A stretch of 64,000 nucleotides of DNA from Dugong dugon. Its lineage: Eukaryota; Chordata; Mammalia; Sirenia; Dugongidae. Where the stretch lies: NCBI GenBank assembly GCA_030035585.1, contig CM057474.1, positions 5,130,001 through 5,194,000 of the forward strand. Reading direction: 5' to 3'. A program made the position numbers and the translations under genes. Under the pieces are notes generated by a model that was not told where the DNA came from, made no database searches, and saw only the letters and a program-made list of their open reading frames with translations. The stretch's first letter is position 1. Each line of letters opens with the position of its first letter. This document shows positions 45,925 through 56,456 of this stretch, piece by piece.

Positions 45925-46110
45925 GTTGTTGTGTGCCATCGAGTCGATTCTGACTCGTAGTGTCCCTATAGGACACAGTAGAACTTCCCTGTAGGGTTTC
46001 CTAGGCTGAAATCTTTATGGGAGCAGATTGCCAGTGGCTGGTGGGTTTGAACCACCGACCTTTAGGTTAGCAGCTGAGTGCTTAACTATTGCACCACCAG
46101 GCTCTCATGC
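45925..46110 (-). mobile_element. AfroSINE (long form), antisense
   Basis: From 'gttgttgtgtgccatcgagt' to 'gcaccaccaggctctc', with 'gctgaaatctttatgggagc' between body and head. Its 3' tail abuts the microsatellite. Confidence 0.85.
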
Positions 46111-46189
46111 ATGTGCTGGAGTCCATATGCATATCCACATACATATATATGTGTACGTATACAGACATATTATGTCTACACATACATAT

Positions 46190-47050
46190 CCTCTTTTTCT
46201 TAAATAAATGGTAATATAGTTTATATACACACATTGCTTCTACAACTTGATGTTTTCATTTAGTAATATATCCTGGAGATCACATATGAGAACATACTTA
46301 GTTTTTTTTTTTTTGTATAGTGTTTCATTGTAAAGTGTATAGTGTTTCATTGTAAAGACCTATCAGAGTTAAATTCAATGTATCTCTTATTGATGAACAT
46401 TTAGGTTGTTTCTGGACTTCTGTCATTTCAGAATAGCTGTGTGTGCATTTTTTCGTATTTTATCATTTTATCTTTGTGATAAATTCCTAGAGAAGAGGCA
46501 AGCATAAATACATATGTGATTTTGCTAAATAATGCCAAATTGCCCTCCATAGGGTTTGTAACATTTTGTATTCTCTGAAGTAATGCATAAATGCCTATTT
46601 CCTCTTAGCCTTACAAACTAAATGTGTAGTCAAACTCCTGCATTTTTGTCAATTTGGTAGATAAGATATGGTATATCTGTGTAATGTTAATTTGTTTCTA
46701 GATTTTAGTCAGAGGAGAATTTTTCTCACTTTTAGTTTATAGAGGAATTCACAAATGTTTGCACGTGCGTAATTTCATTGTTTTACCTTTAAATTTATAA
46801 TTACTTTGGAATATTTCCTGGTTTCTGGTGTCAGAAATGGATTCCATTTTTATCATTTTTCATATTGCTATCTCGTTATCCCAGCACTATTTATTAAATT
46901 GCCATTCTTTCCCTTGACATGTAATGCCATCTTTTTTAATACTATAAGCAATTGTGTATATTCATGGACTCCTTATCCTTTTCTGTTGAGATGCCTGTCT
47001 ACTCATATACCAATGCCATGCTGTTTTAATTACAGAGGTTTTATAATATG
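46190..47050 (-). mobile_element. L1M 3' UTR and ORF2 end, antisense
   Basis: Ordered blocks: 'tattgatgaacatttaggtt', 'ccaaattgccctccataggg', 'ttatcccagcactatttatt', 'caatgccatgctgttttaat'. The last two belong to the reverse of the ORF2 C-terminal region. A small duplication of 'agtgtttcattgtaaag' sits at 46319-46357. Confidence 0.75.
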
Positions 47051-47052
47051 TT

Positions 47053-47268
47053 TAGGTTCCTGGGTGGTGAAAATGGTTTGCACTTGCCTACTAACCTAAA
47101 GGTTGGCAGTTTGGACCCACCCAGCAGAGCTGTGGAAGAAAGGCCTGGCGATCTGCTTCCATAAAGATTATAGTCAAGAGAACTGTATAGAACAGTTGTA
47201 CTCTGTGCCACATGGGGTTGCCATGAGTCGGAATTCACTTGACCACAACAAATTTGGTTTTTGGGGTA
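47053..47268 (+). mobile_element. AfroSINE (third subfamily)
   Basis: Sense copy from 'aggttcctgggtggtgaaaa' to 'acaacaaatttggtttttgg'. Contains 'ggaagaaaggcctggcgatc' and 'cacatggggttgccatgagt'. Confidence 0.8.
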
Positions 47269-47746
47269 TAATAGTTTTTGGGTGAGCTGGCAAGCTCCCT
47301 GCCCCCATTGTTGCTCTGCCTTTTTCGGTGAATCTAGACCTTTGAAAACCAAATTCAACATCTTTACTCTGGATTCTACTTCCTTTAGCAGAATGTCACA
47401 AAAACAGGATGGTTAGGCTCTTTTCAAAAGGAAAATAAGAAAGAAAAACTGAAAAATTTGGTGGCAAAACAGGGTCAAAAATAGTTCTGTTTTTATTAAA
47501 AATGATAAGTACAGCCACACATATGTAACCGATGTATTTATTTACAAATTCTCTTTGAGACATGAGTGATTATCCTGACTCAGCAATCAAGATTTTCATC
47601 ATGTGGATCACTTAATCGGCCTTGATTTAATACAGAGGGATACCTGTGTCTGAAAACATTTGTATTGAGTATCTGTTTGGATTTATTAGTGATAACACCC
47701 TTCCAATAAGCTAGAAGTAAAGCCTTGGAGATGCAAATATATATAT
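47269..47746. other. No recognisable feature
   Basis: AT-rich DNA. No gene or named repeat. Confidence 0.45.
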
Positions 47747-47909
47747 ACAGTGCCCTGGAGGCACAGTGGTTAAAGAGCTTGGCTGCTAACAAAAAGGTTG
47801 GCAGTTTGAATCCACTCGGTGCTCATTAAAAACCCTATGGGGCAGTTCTACTCTGTCCTATAGGGTCCCTATGAATCGGAATCCACTTAAAGGCAATGGG
47901 TTTGGTTTT

Positions 47910-47916
<7 letters not shown>
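47747..47916 (+). mobile_element. AfroSINE (short form)
   Basis: Sense copy, 'cagtgccctggaggcacagt' to 'gcaatgggtttggttttcat'. Short TA repeats precede the head and a longer (TA)n run follows the tail. Confidence 0.85.

Positions 47917-47942
<26 letters not shown>
47917..47942. repeat. (TA)n microsatellite at SINE tail
   Basis: Twenty-four-plus bases of TA following the SINE 3' end. Confidence 0.9.
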
Positions 47943-47946
<4 letters not shown>

Positions 47947-48338
47947 TATATTTTCAGATTGAGCATTACTGTCATAGGTGATCCTGTTTTCCAAAGCTTG
48001 ATTGTACTGATGTGTAATATAATTATTTTGTATTAAGTGGGAGGAAGCATCCTAGCAGATTACAAAAAATACCAATGATGGGATGCTTGATGGAAAAACA
48101 ACACATCTCCTATTATGGTGGAATTAAATGTTAAAGCACAGGAGTTGCATCACAGTTCTGGTCTTTGACCAAAGTCTACGATGATATTAAAAACTGATCA
48201 TGAGTCCCTTACCATGTGCCAGGCATGGGATAGGTCACCATGGATATACGTCAGAATAAACTAGAGAGACAGTTAGATAACAATCAAGAGTATAATGTGA
48301 TAAGCTCTAGGATGATGCCATGGAAGTGCAGTATTGTT
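47943..48338. other. No recognisable feature
   Basis: AT-rich DNA. A stretch near 48205 ('accatgtgccaggcatggg') recalls MIR/L2 wording but is too short to assign. Confidence 0.4.
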
Positions 48339-48775
48339 TTTGGGTGGCTTTGAATCGGCTCCATCTCATAGCGACCTTATATGTAACAGAATGAAACGCT
48401 GCCTGGCCCTGTGTCATCCTCACAGCCGTTGCTAGGTTTGAGTCCATTGTGGCAGCCACTGTGCCAGTCCATCTCAGGGAGAGTCTCTCTCTTTTTCACT
48501 GACCTTCTACCAAGCATGATGTCTTTCTCCTGCGATTGGTGCCTCCCGATGATGTGTCCAAAGTAAGCGAGACGAAGTATCACCATCCTTGCTTCTAAGG
48601 AGCATTTTGGTTGTACTTCCTCCAAGGCTGATTTGTTCGTTGTTCTGGCAGTCCGTTGCTTGTTCAGTATTCTTCCCCAACACCACAATTTGAATGTGTC
48701 AATTCTTCTTTGGTCTTCATTTTTCATTGTCCAGATTTCTCATGCATAAAGTGTGGTGTAGTCAGATGCCAATTG
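48339..48775 (-). mobile_element. RTE 3' end, antisense
   Basis: 5'-truncated RTE: 3' UTR ('catagcgaccttatatgtaa', 'gcctggccctgtgtcatcct') and C-terminal block. The minus-strand frame 48377-48727 shows YFGHIIGRH and EKDIMLG words, equivalents of FGHVIRRD in the 9 kb copy. Confidence 0.85.
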
Positions 48776-49105
48776 TAGTTGGTGGTATAGGGAGGACCTC
48801 AAAGAAGAGAGAATACTACTGACTTGAAACTTCAGAAGCATTTGCTTTTGAAATTTCTTGCATTTAAGGAGTACTGCCAGCGTTAATCATCTGGTGTTGT
48901 TCTAGTGTGATTTTTCTGTGTGCATGGGTGTGCGATGATTACTTCCTTTTTTCCCAAAGTGATTGTCAATTCATTTGTTAAAAAAATATTATTGTCATAC
49001 CAGCAAGTGAGACTTCATCTTCTAAAAGGAACTCATCCATCCTTGCCCAGTCTTCTCCAACCTTTCTGTTTTCTATTGTCACCATGTACCATCTGGTCTA
49101 AAGTA
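48776..49105. other. No recognisable feature
   Basis: About 330 bp with no gene or repeat I can name. Confidence 0.4.
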
Positions 49106-49915
49106 GACATCTCACATTGTAACCACATCTAGTTCTCCTCCACCTCTTATGTTCAAAGGTCTTGAAGTCTTGCTAATTGTCTCTGAAACATTTCCACTGG
49201 CCACTGCCCTGGTTAGGCCTCGTCTTTCATCTGTATTATTATAATCCATTGAACTGGCCACCCTGTTTTCATAGCTGCCAGAATTATCAGTCTAAAATGT
49301 AATTGGGATTCAAGTCATTCAACAGCCTGAGCCTGTTTGCACAGGTTCCAGTTATGCCCTTCAAAAGTTGGCCAGTTTCTGGCCACTTAACTATTCCTCA
49401 GGATGGCCTTCACCTGCCCTGTAGTATTTCCAACTTTGGCACTATGTTCTAAATCACTTTTCCATTCACTAAACATGCCACGTACCTTCATGTTGTTATG
49501 ACCTTTAAACATTCTGTTCCATGCCTGAAATGCAACTTTCTTGTAAATTTGGCCTTCAAATTCCTCTTCTTATTTGAAGTCGGGCTGAAAGATTTTCCAG
49601 ATTCTTTTCTATTCCCTCTCTTGCCTGCCATCTATCCCCTCAAGTGAGTTAAAGTCTTCATGTACCTATAATACTTTGCACACACATACACCACATTTAT
49701 TGTGCTGGATTATGGTTTGTGGTTTATGGGTCTAGCTCCCCGCCATGACTGACTGAATTCTTTGAAAAGAAAGACTGTGGTATGTCTATACATATATAAA
49801 CACATGTATATATATATACATATATATATTTAAAGATACAGGTATATTATTTTACTTGGATTTGCATTTAGCCCAGTGGTTGGCATGTAGTAAAAGTTCA
49901 ATAAAGAATTTTTAA
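49106..49915 (+). mobile_element. L2 (3' half), sense
   Basis: Diverged L2: 'ttcaacagcctgagcctgtt' region, 'tggccttcacctgccctg', 'ttgaaaagaaagactgtggt' and the end 'cccagtggttggcatgtagt' with 'agttcaataaagaa'. A small AT microsatellite (49790-49835) sits inside. Confidence 0.65.
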
Positions 49916-50599
49916 AATAAGTGTATGATCCAGTTGACTACAGAGGAATATATTGAGTAGAGGGAACATATCACCCATGATTCTAGTGAGAAACAGGCAT
50001 ACTTCGATGAGATTCTGATGAAAATTTTATGGTCGGACTATTGAGAAAGTATGGATAAGCAAACCAACTAGGTGTCTTCAAGCCCTAAGTACTAGTAAGA
50101 TCATGAAACTAACACCACCTGTAGAGGCCAGTGGAAGCTGGAACTGTGGAGGAAGGGACCCTGTGGAGCCCCAGAGGAACCTGGCCACCGCCAGAAAGAT
50201 GGCACCCAAGCTGGGAGGTAGTGAAGGGTGAAGTTCCTGACCTGTCTTCTCTCACCCTGGCATTTCCTGTGGTGCCTCTCGTTGGCTGAATCCAACCAGA
50301 ATCCAGAAGGCAGGAGAGCTCAGGTGATGGAGTCTGTGCGGTCATCCCTCAGGACATAAAACAGAGCAGCAAAGGGCAGAGAGTGGAATGGGCCGGTACA
50401 GTCAGAGAATAACCAGCAAATGTAACTGGATCAAATCTTAATGTTAAATGGGTGGGTCTCCATCTGGCTATGGAACAAGATGCTTCTTATACAGGCCTCC
50501 AGTAAATTGTACCTGTGTTGTTATTACTAGTCTAAAAATAAGTTGTCTGGGGAATATATACCTGAACTCTGAATATTTTCTTTATTCATGTCCTGGTAC
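49916..50599. other. Unclassified segment
   Basis: Contains a GC-richer stretch (50110-50400) with a 78-codon minus frame and no domain. No repeat named. Confidence 0.4.
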
Positions 50600-51420
50600 C
50601 AACAAATGACAAGAGCAACAATAAAAAATTGCCATTGAGCCAACTCCGACACACGATGACCTTACGTATAACAGAAAGAAAGGTTGTCCCGTCCTCTGCC
50701 ATGTATAACAGAAAGAAAGGTTGTCCCGTCCTCTGCCATGTATAACAGAAAGAAAGGTTGTCCCGTCCTCTGCCATGTATAACAGAAAGAAAGGTTGTCC
50801 CGTCCTCTGCCATGTATAACAGAAAGAAACGTTGTCCCGTCCTCTGCCATGTATAACAGAAAGAAAGGTTGTCCCGTCCTCTGCCATGTATAACAGAAAG
50901 AAACGTTGTCCCGTCCTCTGCCATGTATAACAGAAAGAAAGGTTGTCCCGTCCTCTGCCATGTATAACAGAAAGAAAGGTTGTCCCGTCCTCTGCCATGT
51001 ATAACAGAAAGAAAGGTTGTCCCGTCCTCTGCCATGTATAACAGAAAGAAAGGTTGTCCCGTCCTCTGCCATGTATAACAGAAAGAAAGGTTGTCCCGTC
51101 CTCTGCCATGTATAGCAGAAAGAAAGGTTGTCCCGTCCTCTGCCATGTATAGCAGAAAGAAAGGTTGTCCCGTCCTCTGCCATGTATAGCAGAAAGAAAG
51201 GTTGTCCCGTCCTCTGCCATGTATAACAGAAAGAAAGGTTGTCCCGTCCTCTGCCATGTATAACAGAAAGAAAGGTTGTCCCGTCCTCTGCCATGTATAA
51301 CAGAAAGAAAGGTTGTCCCGTCCTCTGCCATACTCATGATCTTTGGTGTGTTTGAGTCCATTTTTGTGGCTATTATGTCATTCCATCTCTCTGAGGGTCT
51401 CCCTGGTTTTTGAGGACCCT
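50600..51420 (-). mobile_element. RTE 3' end carrying a minisatellite, antisense
   Basis: The left flank (50605-50665, 'attgagccaactccgacaca') and right flank (51332-51415, 'ggtgtgtttgagtccatttt', 'ctctctgagggtctccctgg') correspond to the RTE 3' UTR as seen at 48339-48500. The minisatellite lies at the place of the RTE word 'gtaacagaatgaaacgctgc'. Confidence 0.8.
50666..51331. repeat. 37-bp minisatellite, 18 copies
   Basis: Exactly 18 tandem 37-bp units (666 bp), starting 'gtataacagaaagaaaggtt'. Units 5 and 7 (50814 and 50888) have a G-to-C change at the 'aaagg' step. Units 13-15 (51110, 51147, 51184) share 'tatagcag' instead of 'tataacag'. Near-identity of units points to recent expansion. 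Because 37 is not a multiple of three and no unit frame has a stop on the minus strand, a 288-codon frame (51448-50582) runs through it. I regard that frame as an artefact. Confidence 0.95.
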
Positions 51421-51446
51421 GTATGCGCCAGTTCATATGTTCTGCC

Positions 51447-51590
51447 ATTTATTTCTCATAACAATTCCCATTTTACAAATGTGAAACTGACACAGTGGTT
51501 AAGTAATTTGTCAAAGGACGCAACTAGTAAGTGCTGGAGCTGGGGTTTGAAACCAGGGTAATCGGACTTGGAAGCCTCTTAATTCTAAAC
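51447..51590 (+). repeat. MIR fragment
   Basis: Sense MIR centre and 3' part: 'ataacaattcccattttaca', 'gttaagtaatttgtcaaagg', 'aagtgctggagctggggttt'. Confidence 0.75.
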
Positions 51591-53714
51591 TATACAAGTG
51601 CAGGAAGAATAAGTATTCTGTTCCATGCAAGGCAGTAGCAGTCTTTAATAGAATTGTGCCAGGTGGATTTCTACTTGTTGCTATCTGTATAAAATTGTGT
51701 TGAACAGTGTCTGTGCAAAGGAGATCCAGAAAGGAGACTCCTGTTTTTTGACTGAAACACAAAGATAGCTTCTCTTACTTTCAATGAAGAAAAGAAAGAT
51801 GGAAATGCTAATCAAATCTGCTGAGCATCGGGTTACCTGGGAGGGTTTTAATTAGAAAGTCTCAGTGCTTAATGAAATGATAGTGCTGTAATTGAATATA
51901 GAGATGTGTTGGTAATTAAATGATAATGTAGAATAAAGCCTTCTCTTAACAGATTTCATTACGCATTAATGGAGCAATGCCCTTAGCATATTAGCGCATA
52001 GTATATATATGATACTTTACCTACTTTATCCATTAAGAACCTGATTGGGTACCATTACTTGGTGAACTTCCTTTCCTTTTTTTCCTTACTCATGAACTTG
52101 AACTATGTAGGTCTGGATTGTAGTCTGTTAGGATAATCTAGGCAAAAGCAGAGGACTTGCTCTTCATGTTTTTAGCCTCAAGAGTTTGGGACGTGTCTTG
52201 TTTTTATAGAGGAAATTGGAGCGCACAAAGGCAGGACCGATCTGTTCAGATCCCTGCTGGAGCCGAGTCCTTTGGAGGAGAGGAAGGATTGAAGGAATGT
52301 TGGGGGGTCTGTGGCTGGGGACCATTGGTGCAGGACTCAGGCCGGCTTTGTGACAACCACAAGGAAGCCATAGCCGACAGAGCAGGAGTGACGGAGGGGA
52401 CCAGCAGCTCTGCCGTGACCACGTCTCTGCAGTCCAGTTACCCAAGGTCCCAGGTGAAAAATCATTTTTTGATAATTAACTTCCAACGTCTGGCAGTTTC
52501 AGCTCTTAGGGGAGCTGGGAGAAACTGTTGGACTTAGTGCTTATTTTTCCAGGAAGTAAAAGGCATGGGTGAGCAGGTAGGATGACCACCAGCCAGCCAA
52601 ACCCGTTTGCTCACGGCCTGAATTTGCAGGGAGACGTTTTTGGTTTTATGCCGTTTGTTTGCAGCCTGGTCTATCTATGCTTTGCCACTTAGGTTTTCAT
52701 CATTTTGGTACTGAGCACCACGTTTACCTGAATATATTTGTATTAAAATGCTGCTGATATAGTGTTAACCTTAGCTACCACCAATTCTTAGCACCAACGT
52801 TAGGTGCCTAAATAGTTAAAAGATATTAGAATTATTTCTTTCAGATCAAAATTCTGTGTTTTAAAAAAATAACAACAAAGGAAAAAAGGACTGTTGTTTA
52901 AAAGGTATTGTGGTAGTTTTTCTCAGTGTAATGCTATATTGATTATTTTAGTGTGAAGAGATCTGGCAGACTTTATTACAAATGACGTATTTTCAAGGAG
53001 AAAATGAATAATTCAAATACTCTGGAATTATAAAAGCATCCTTTCTTGATCTCTCAGACTCTGTCAAATAATATTTCATTTAATATTACTTTACATATAT
53101 ATTTTTTTGGGTGTGGAACAGATGCCATGTTTTGTGGATATTGCTTGAATTTCTATTTGAAAACCTCTCCTTTTACAATGATATGTTTTCAAAGCTGGAA
53201 TAAAGAATGCAGAGTCATAATGCATCACTTATCATCCTTCCTTCATCCTGTTGGTGTGAATAATTCAACCTCTTCATCTTTCTCCCTCATGGAGAATATC
53301 TGGCTCCTTTAGCGTTTTGTTCATGAATCATTTTGTATTCTAGTGCAGCTATATCCTCTAGTAGCAAGAAGAAAGCCATTTCAACGTTTAAATCATTTCT
53401 ATTTAACAAAATGTAGATTAGTTGCTAAATTTTCAAAATGGGCTTTTGTATCCAATAGACTTTTCCAAACTCATTACAGTTTCAGCCACGTGGATGACCA
53501 CATTTGGAAGCAATGAAGAAGAGAGTTATCACTGTGATAAATGGAGCTATTAGAAAAACAAGTCATAGTGGACAGGTCTTCCTGGAGGAAGATACTCTAA
53601 AATATGGTTCATTTTACTAAGAAGATATGCTGCTGTATGACTGTGTCTACAATGTTCTGAGGCTGCTTAAGAAGTAAAAATTAATTGTTTTAAACTTATT
53701 TCCCCTCCTAGGAT
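51591..53714. other. No recognisable feature
   Basis: About 2.1 kb. A moderately GC-rich patch at 52200-52460 includes a 126-codon plus frame (52157-52537) and a reverse frame, neither with a recognisable domain. The rest is AT-rich. Confidence 0.4.
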
Positions 53715-54012
53715 AACAGAGGGGTAGTGGTTCAGTGGTAGATTCTCCCCTTCCATGTGGGAGACATGGATTCAATTCCTGGCCAATGCACCTCAAGAGC
53801 AGCCACCACCCATCTGTCAGTGGAGGCTTGTGTGTTGCTATGATGCTGAACAGGCTTCAGTGGAGCTTCCAGACTATGGCAGACTAGGAAGACAGGCCTG
53901 GCAATCTACTTTTGAAAATCAGCCAGTAAAAACCTTACGGATCACAACCGTCTGATCTTGTTATGAATGGGGTTGCCATGACTTGACCATGGTTAACAAC
54001 AATAAAACAACA
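53715..54012 (+). mobile_element. SINE with glycine-tRNA-like head
   Basis: The first 75 bp resemble tRNA-Gly: 'gtggttcagtggtagattct' (A box), 'ttccatgtgggag' (anticodon arm region) and 'attcaattcctggccaatgc' (B box side). The usual cloverleaf is broken. The 3' part ends 'ggggttgccatgacttgacc' and 'ggttaacaacaa', like the RTE-type tail of the AfroSINEs. The middle is longer (about 170 bp) than in AfroSINEs. I see no second copy in the window. Confidence 0.6.
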
Positions 54013-54690
54013 ACAGGATAACAGAATTCTAGATATTTGGAAAAGTCTAGAAGTTTTGTGCCAGTATATAAATAGTTGAATAACTGATTGTTTCATTTTC
54101 TGTCAGGATGTTTTGGTCTCATAAAGACCACGAAGATGGAATAACCTAATCTCGTTACATTTATGTTCCACAGGTAGTTAGTTCGTATTTAAAAGCAGTT
54201 TTTAAAAGTTAGTCTCAATTACAGGGAAAGAGAAAACGTTTAAGACATCTCTGAGCTGAGTTTTCTTTTGTGATCTTTCATCCGGAAAACTGAATCTAGT
54301 TAATCTGAACATGAAGAATGGTGAATTTGTGAGACCCAGGAAAAGTTCTAGGACTTGAATTGGTCAGTGTACTAGAAGACAAGTTTTGGACTCTTAGAAG
54401 TCCTTTTATTTAGACAATTCCAAAGTATGGCAGTACACTGCAGCTCAGAGGTTGACACGTGGATGCTTGAGAGATTATTCTGCAACACAGGGGAGTTGCT
54501 GGAACTCTTCCAGCTTCAGTGGTCCTCTACAGGTGGTGCTCATAGCAGCCCTGAGCTGAGGGACTCAGGATCTATTTGCAGTGCCACTGGGGATCATGGA
54601 GAGTCACGCGTTGACAAGTGAGAGGATGTGCTGCTAGAAGTTTCTGTTGCTCTTCTTCTTCTGTCTTGGCAGAAACGGCTGCTGCTTTCA
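54013..54690. other. Unclassified segment before the Tigger relic
   Basis: AT-rich to 54420, then a GC-richer 200 bp with a 64-codon frame (54427-54621), no domain recognised. It does not resemble the Tigger 5' region, so the transposon is truncated here. Confidence 0.4.
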
Positions 54691-54693
54691 GAA

Positions 54694-56453
54694 AGAGCTA
54701 TTGTTTATTGCTGATAGGAAGAAAGTTTTAGTGGTCTGGATGGAAGATCAAACCAGCTACAACATTCCCTTAAGCCAAGGCCTAATCCAGAGCAAGGCCC
54801 TAAATCTCTTCAATTCTGTGAAGGCTGACAGAGGTGAGGATGCTGTGGAAGAAAAGTTTGAAGATAGCAGAGGTTGGTTCATGAGGTTTAAAGAAACAAG
54901 CCATCTCCGTAACATAAAAGTGCAAGGTGAAGCAGCAAGTGCTGATTTAGAAGCTGCAGCAACTTATCCAGGAGATCTAGCTAAGATAATTGATGAAGGT
55001 GGCTACGCTAAACAACAGATTTTTGGTGTAGACAAAACAGCCTTGTATTGGGAGAAGATGCCATCTAAGACTTTCATAGTTAGAGAGGAGAAGTCGTGTC
55101 TGGCTTCAAAGCTTCAAAGAACAGGCTGACTCTTTTGGTAGGGGCTAATGCAGCTGGTGACTTTAAGTTGAAGTTAGTGCTCCTTTACCATTCCGAAAAT
55201 CCTAGGGCCTTTAAGATTTATGCTAAATCTACTCTGCCTGTGCTCTATAAATTGAACAACAAAGCCTGGATGACAGCACATCTGTTTACACCATGGTTTA
55301 CTGAATATTTTAAGCCCACTGGTGAGACCTACTGCTCAGAAAAAGATTCCTTTTGAAGTATTACTTCTCATTGACAATGTACCCGGTCACCCAAGAGCCC
55401 CGATGGAGATGTACAAGGAGATAAATGTTATTCTCATGCCTGCTAACACAACATCCATTCTGCAGCCCGTGGATCAAGGAGTAATTTTGACTTTCAACTG
55501 TCATTATTTAAGAAATACATTTTGTAAGGCTATAGCTGCCATAGATAGTGATTCCTCTGATGGATCTGGGCAAAATAAATCGAAAACCTTCTGGAAAGGA
55601 TTCACCATTCTAGATGCATGATTCATGGGAGAAGGTCAAAATATCAACATTAACAGGAGTCTGAAAGAAGTTGATTCCAAATCTCATGGATGACTTTGAG
55701 ATGTTCAAAACTTCAAGTGGAGGAAGTAACTGCAGATGTGGTAGAAATACCAAGAGAACTAGAATTACAAGTGGAGCCTGAAGATGTGACTGAATTGCTA
55801 CAGTCTCGTGATAAAACTTGAACGGATGAAGAGTTGCTTCTTATGGATGAGCAAAGAAAGTGGTTTCTTGAGATGGAATCTATTTCTGGTGAAGATGCTG
55901 TGAATGTTGTTGAAATGACAACAGAGGATTTAGAATATTACATAAACTTAGTTGATAAAGCAGTGGCAGGGCTTCAGAGAATTGACTCCAATTTTGAAAG
56001 ACGTTCTACTGTGGGTAGAATGCTATCTGTCAAACAACATCGCATGCTACAGAGAGGTCTTTTGTGAAAGGAAGAGTCAACTGATGTGACAGACTTCATT
56101 GTTGTCTTATTTTAGGAAATTGCCACAGCCACCCCAACCTTTATCAGCCACCACCCTGATCAGTCAGCAGCCATCAACATTGAGGCAAGACCCTCCACCA
56201 GCAAAAAGATTACAACTAACTGAAAGCTTAGTTGATGGTTAGTATTTTTCAGCAATAAACTATTTTTTAATTAAGGTATGTACATTTTTTTTAGACATAA
56301 TGCTGTTACACACTTAATAGACTATAGTATAGTGTAAACATAACTTTTATATGCACTAGGAAACCAAAAAATTTGTTTGACTTGCTTTGTTGTGTTATTT
56401 GTTTTATTGTGGTGGTCTCGAACTGAACCCGCAATATCTCTGAGATATGCCTG
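54694..56453 (+). mobile_element. Tigger1-like (pogo) DNA transposon, 5'-truncated
   Basis: Begins abruptly inside the transposase gene and runs to a terminal inverted repeat ending 'gatatgcctg' at 56453. TA follows at 56454-56455, the usual pogo/Tc1 target. The 3' part has 'accaccctgatcagtcagca' and 'actatagtatagtgtaaac', typical of Tigger1. Left terminal repeat and N-terminal coding part are absent. Confidence 0.85.
54700..56067 (+). pseudogene. Tigger1-like transposase relic
   Basis: Pogo-family transposase, normally a nuclear cut-and-paste enzyme with an N-terminal helix-turn-helix DNA-binding part and a DDD catalytic core. The catalytic Asp positions are still readable: 55031 (GVDKTALYW), 55373 ([10 protein letters not shown]) and 55472 (LQPVDQGVI). 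The coding pieces lie in alternating frames (54647-55129, 55096-55356, 55322-55621, 55834-56067), with shifts near 55100 and 55325 and stops beyond 55620. The N-terminal DNA-binding part is missing, so it cannot be active. Confidence 0.85.
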
Positions 56454-56456
56454 TAA

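Noticed and set aside
45719..45994. Open frames of 65-85 codons on both strands
   Set aside because: They are CA/TG microsatellite translation.
50666..51331. CRISPR-like array
   Set aside because: Units are head-to-tail with no spacers, in mammalian DNA, within an RTE.
50582..51448. A 288-codon minus-strand frame with a repeating peptide
   Set aside because: It exists only because the 37-bp unit lacks stops. No homology or gene signals, and it lies in a transposon 3' UTR.
52157..52537. A candidate exon (126-codon frame in a GC-rich patch with a possible splice donor)
   Set aside because: The donor-like word alone is weak, the frame matches nothing I recognise, and an opposite-strand frame is equally long.
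53720..53800. A tRNA-Gly gene
   Set aside because: Stems and conserved positions are broken, and it is joined to a SINE body with a LINE-type tail.
54647..55621. A functional pogo-type transposase or TIGD gene
   Set aside because: The frames alternate, the N-terminal DNA-binding part is missing and stops occur later. It is a transposon relic.
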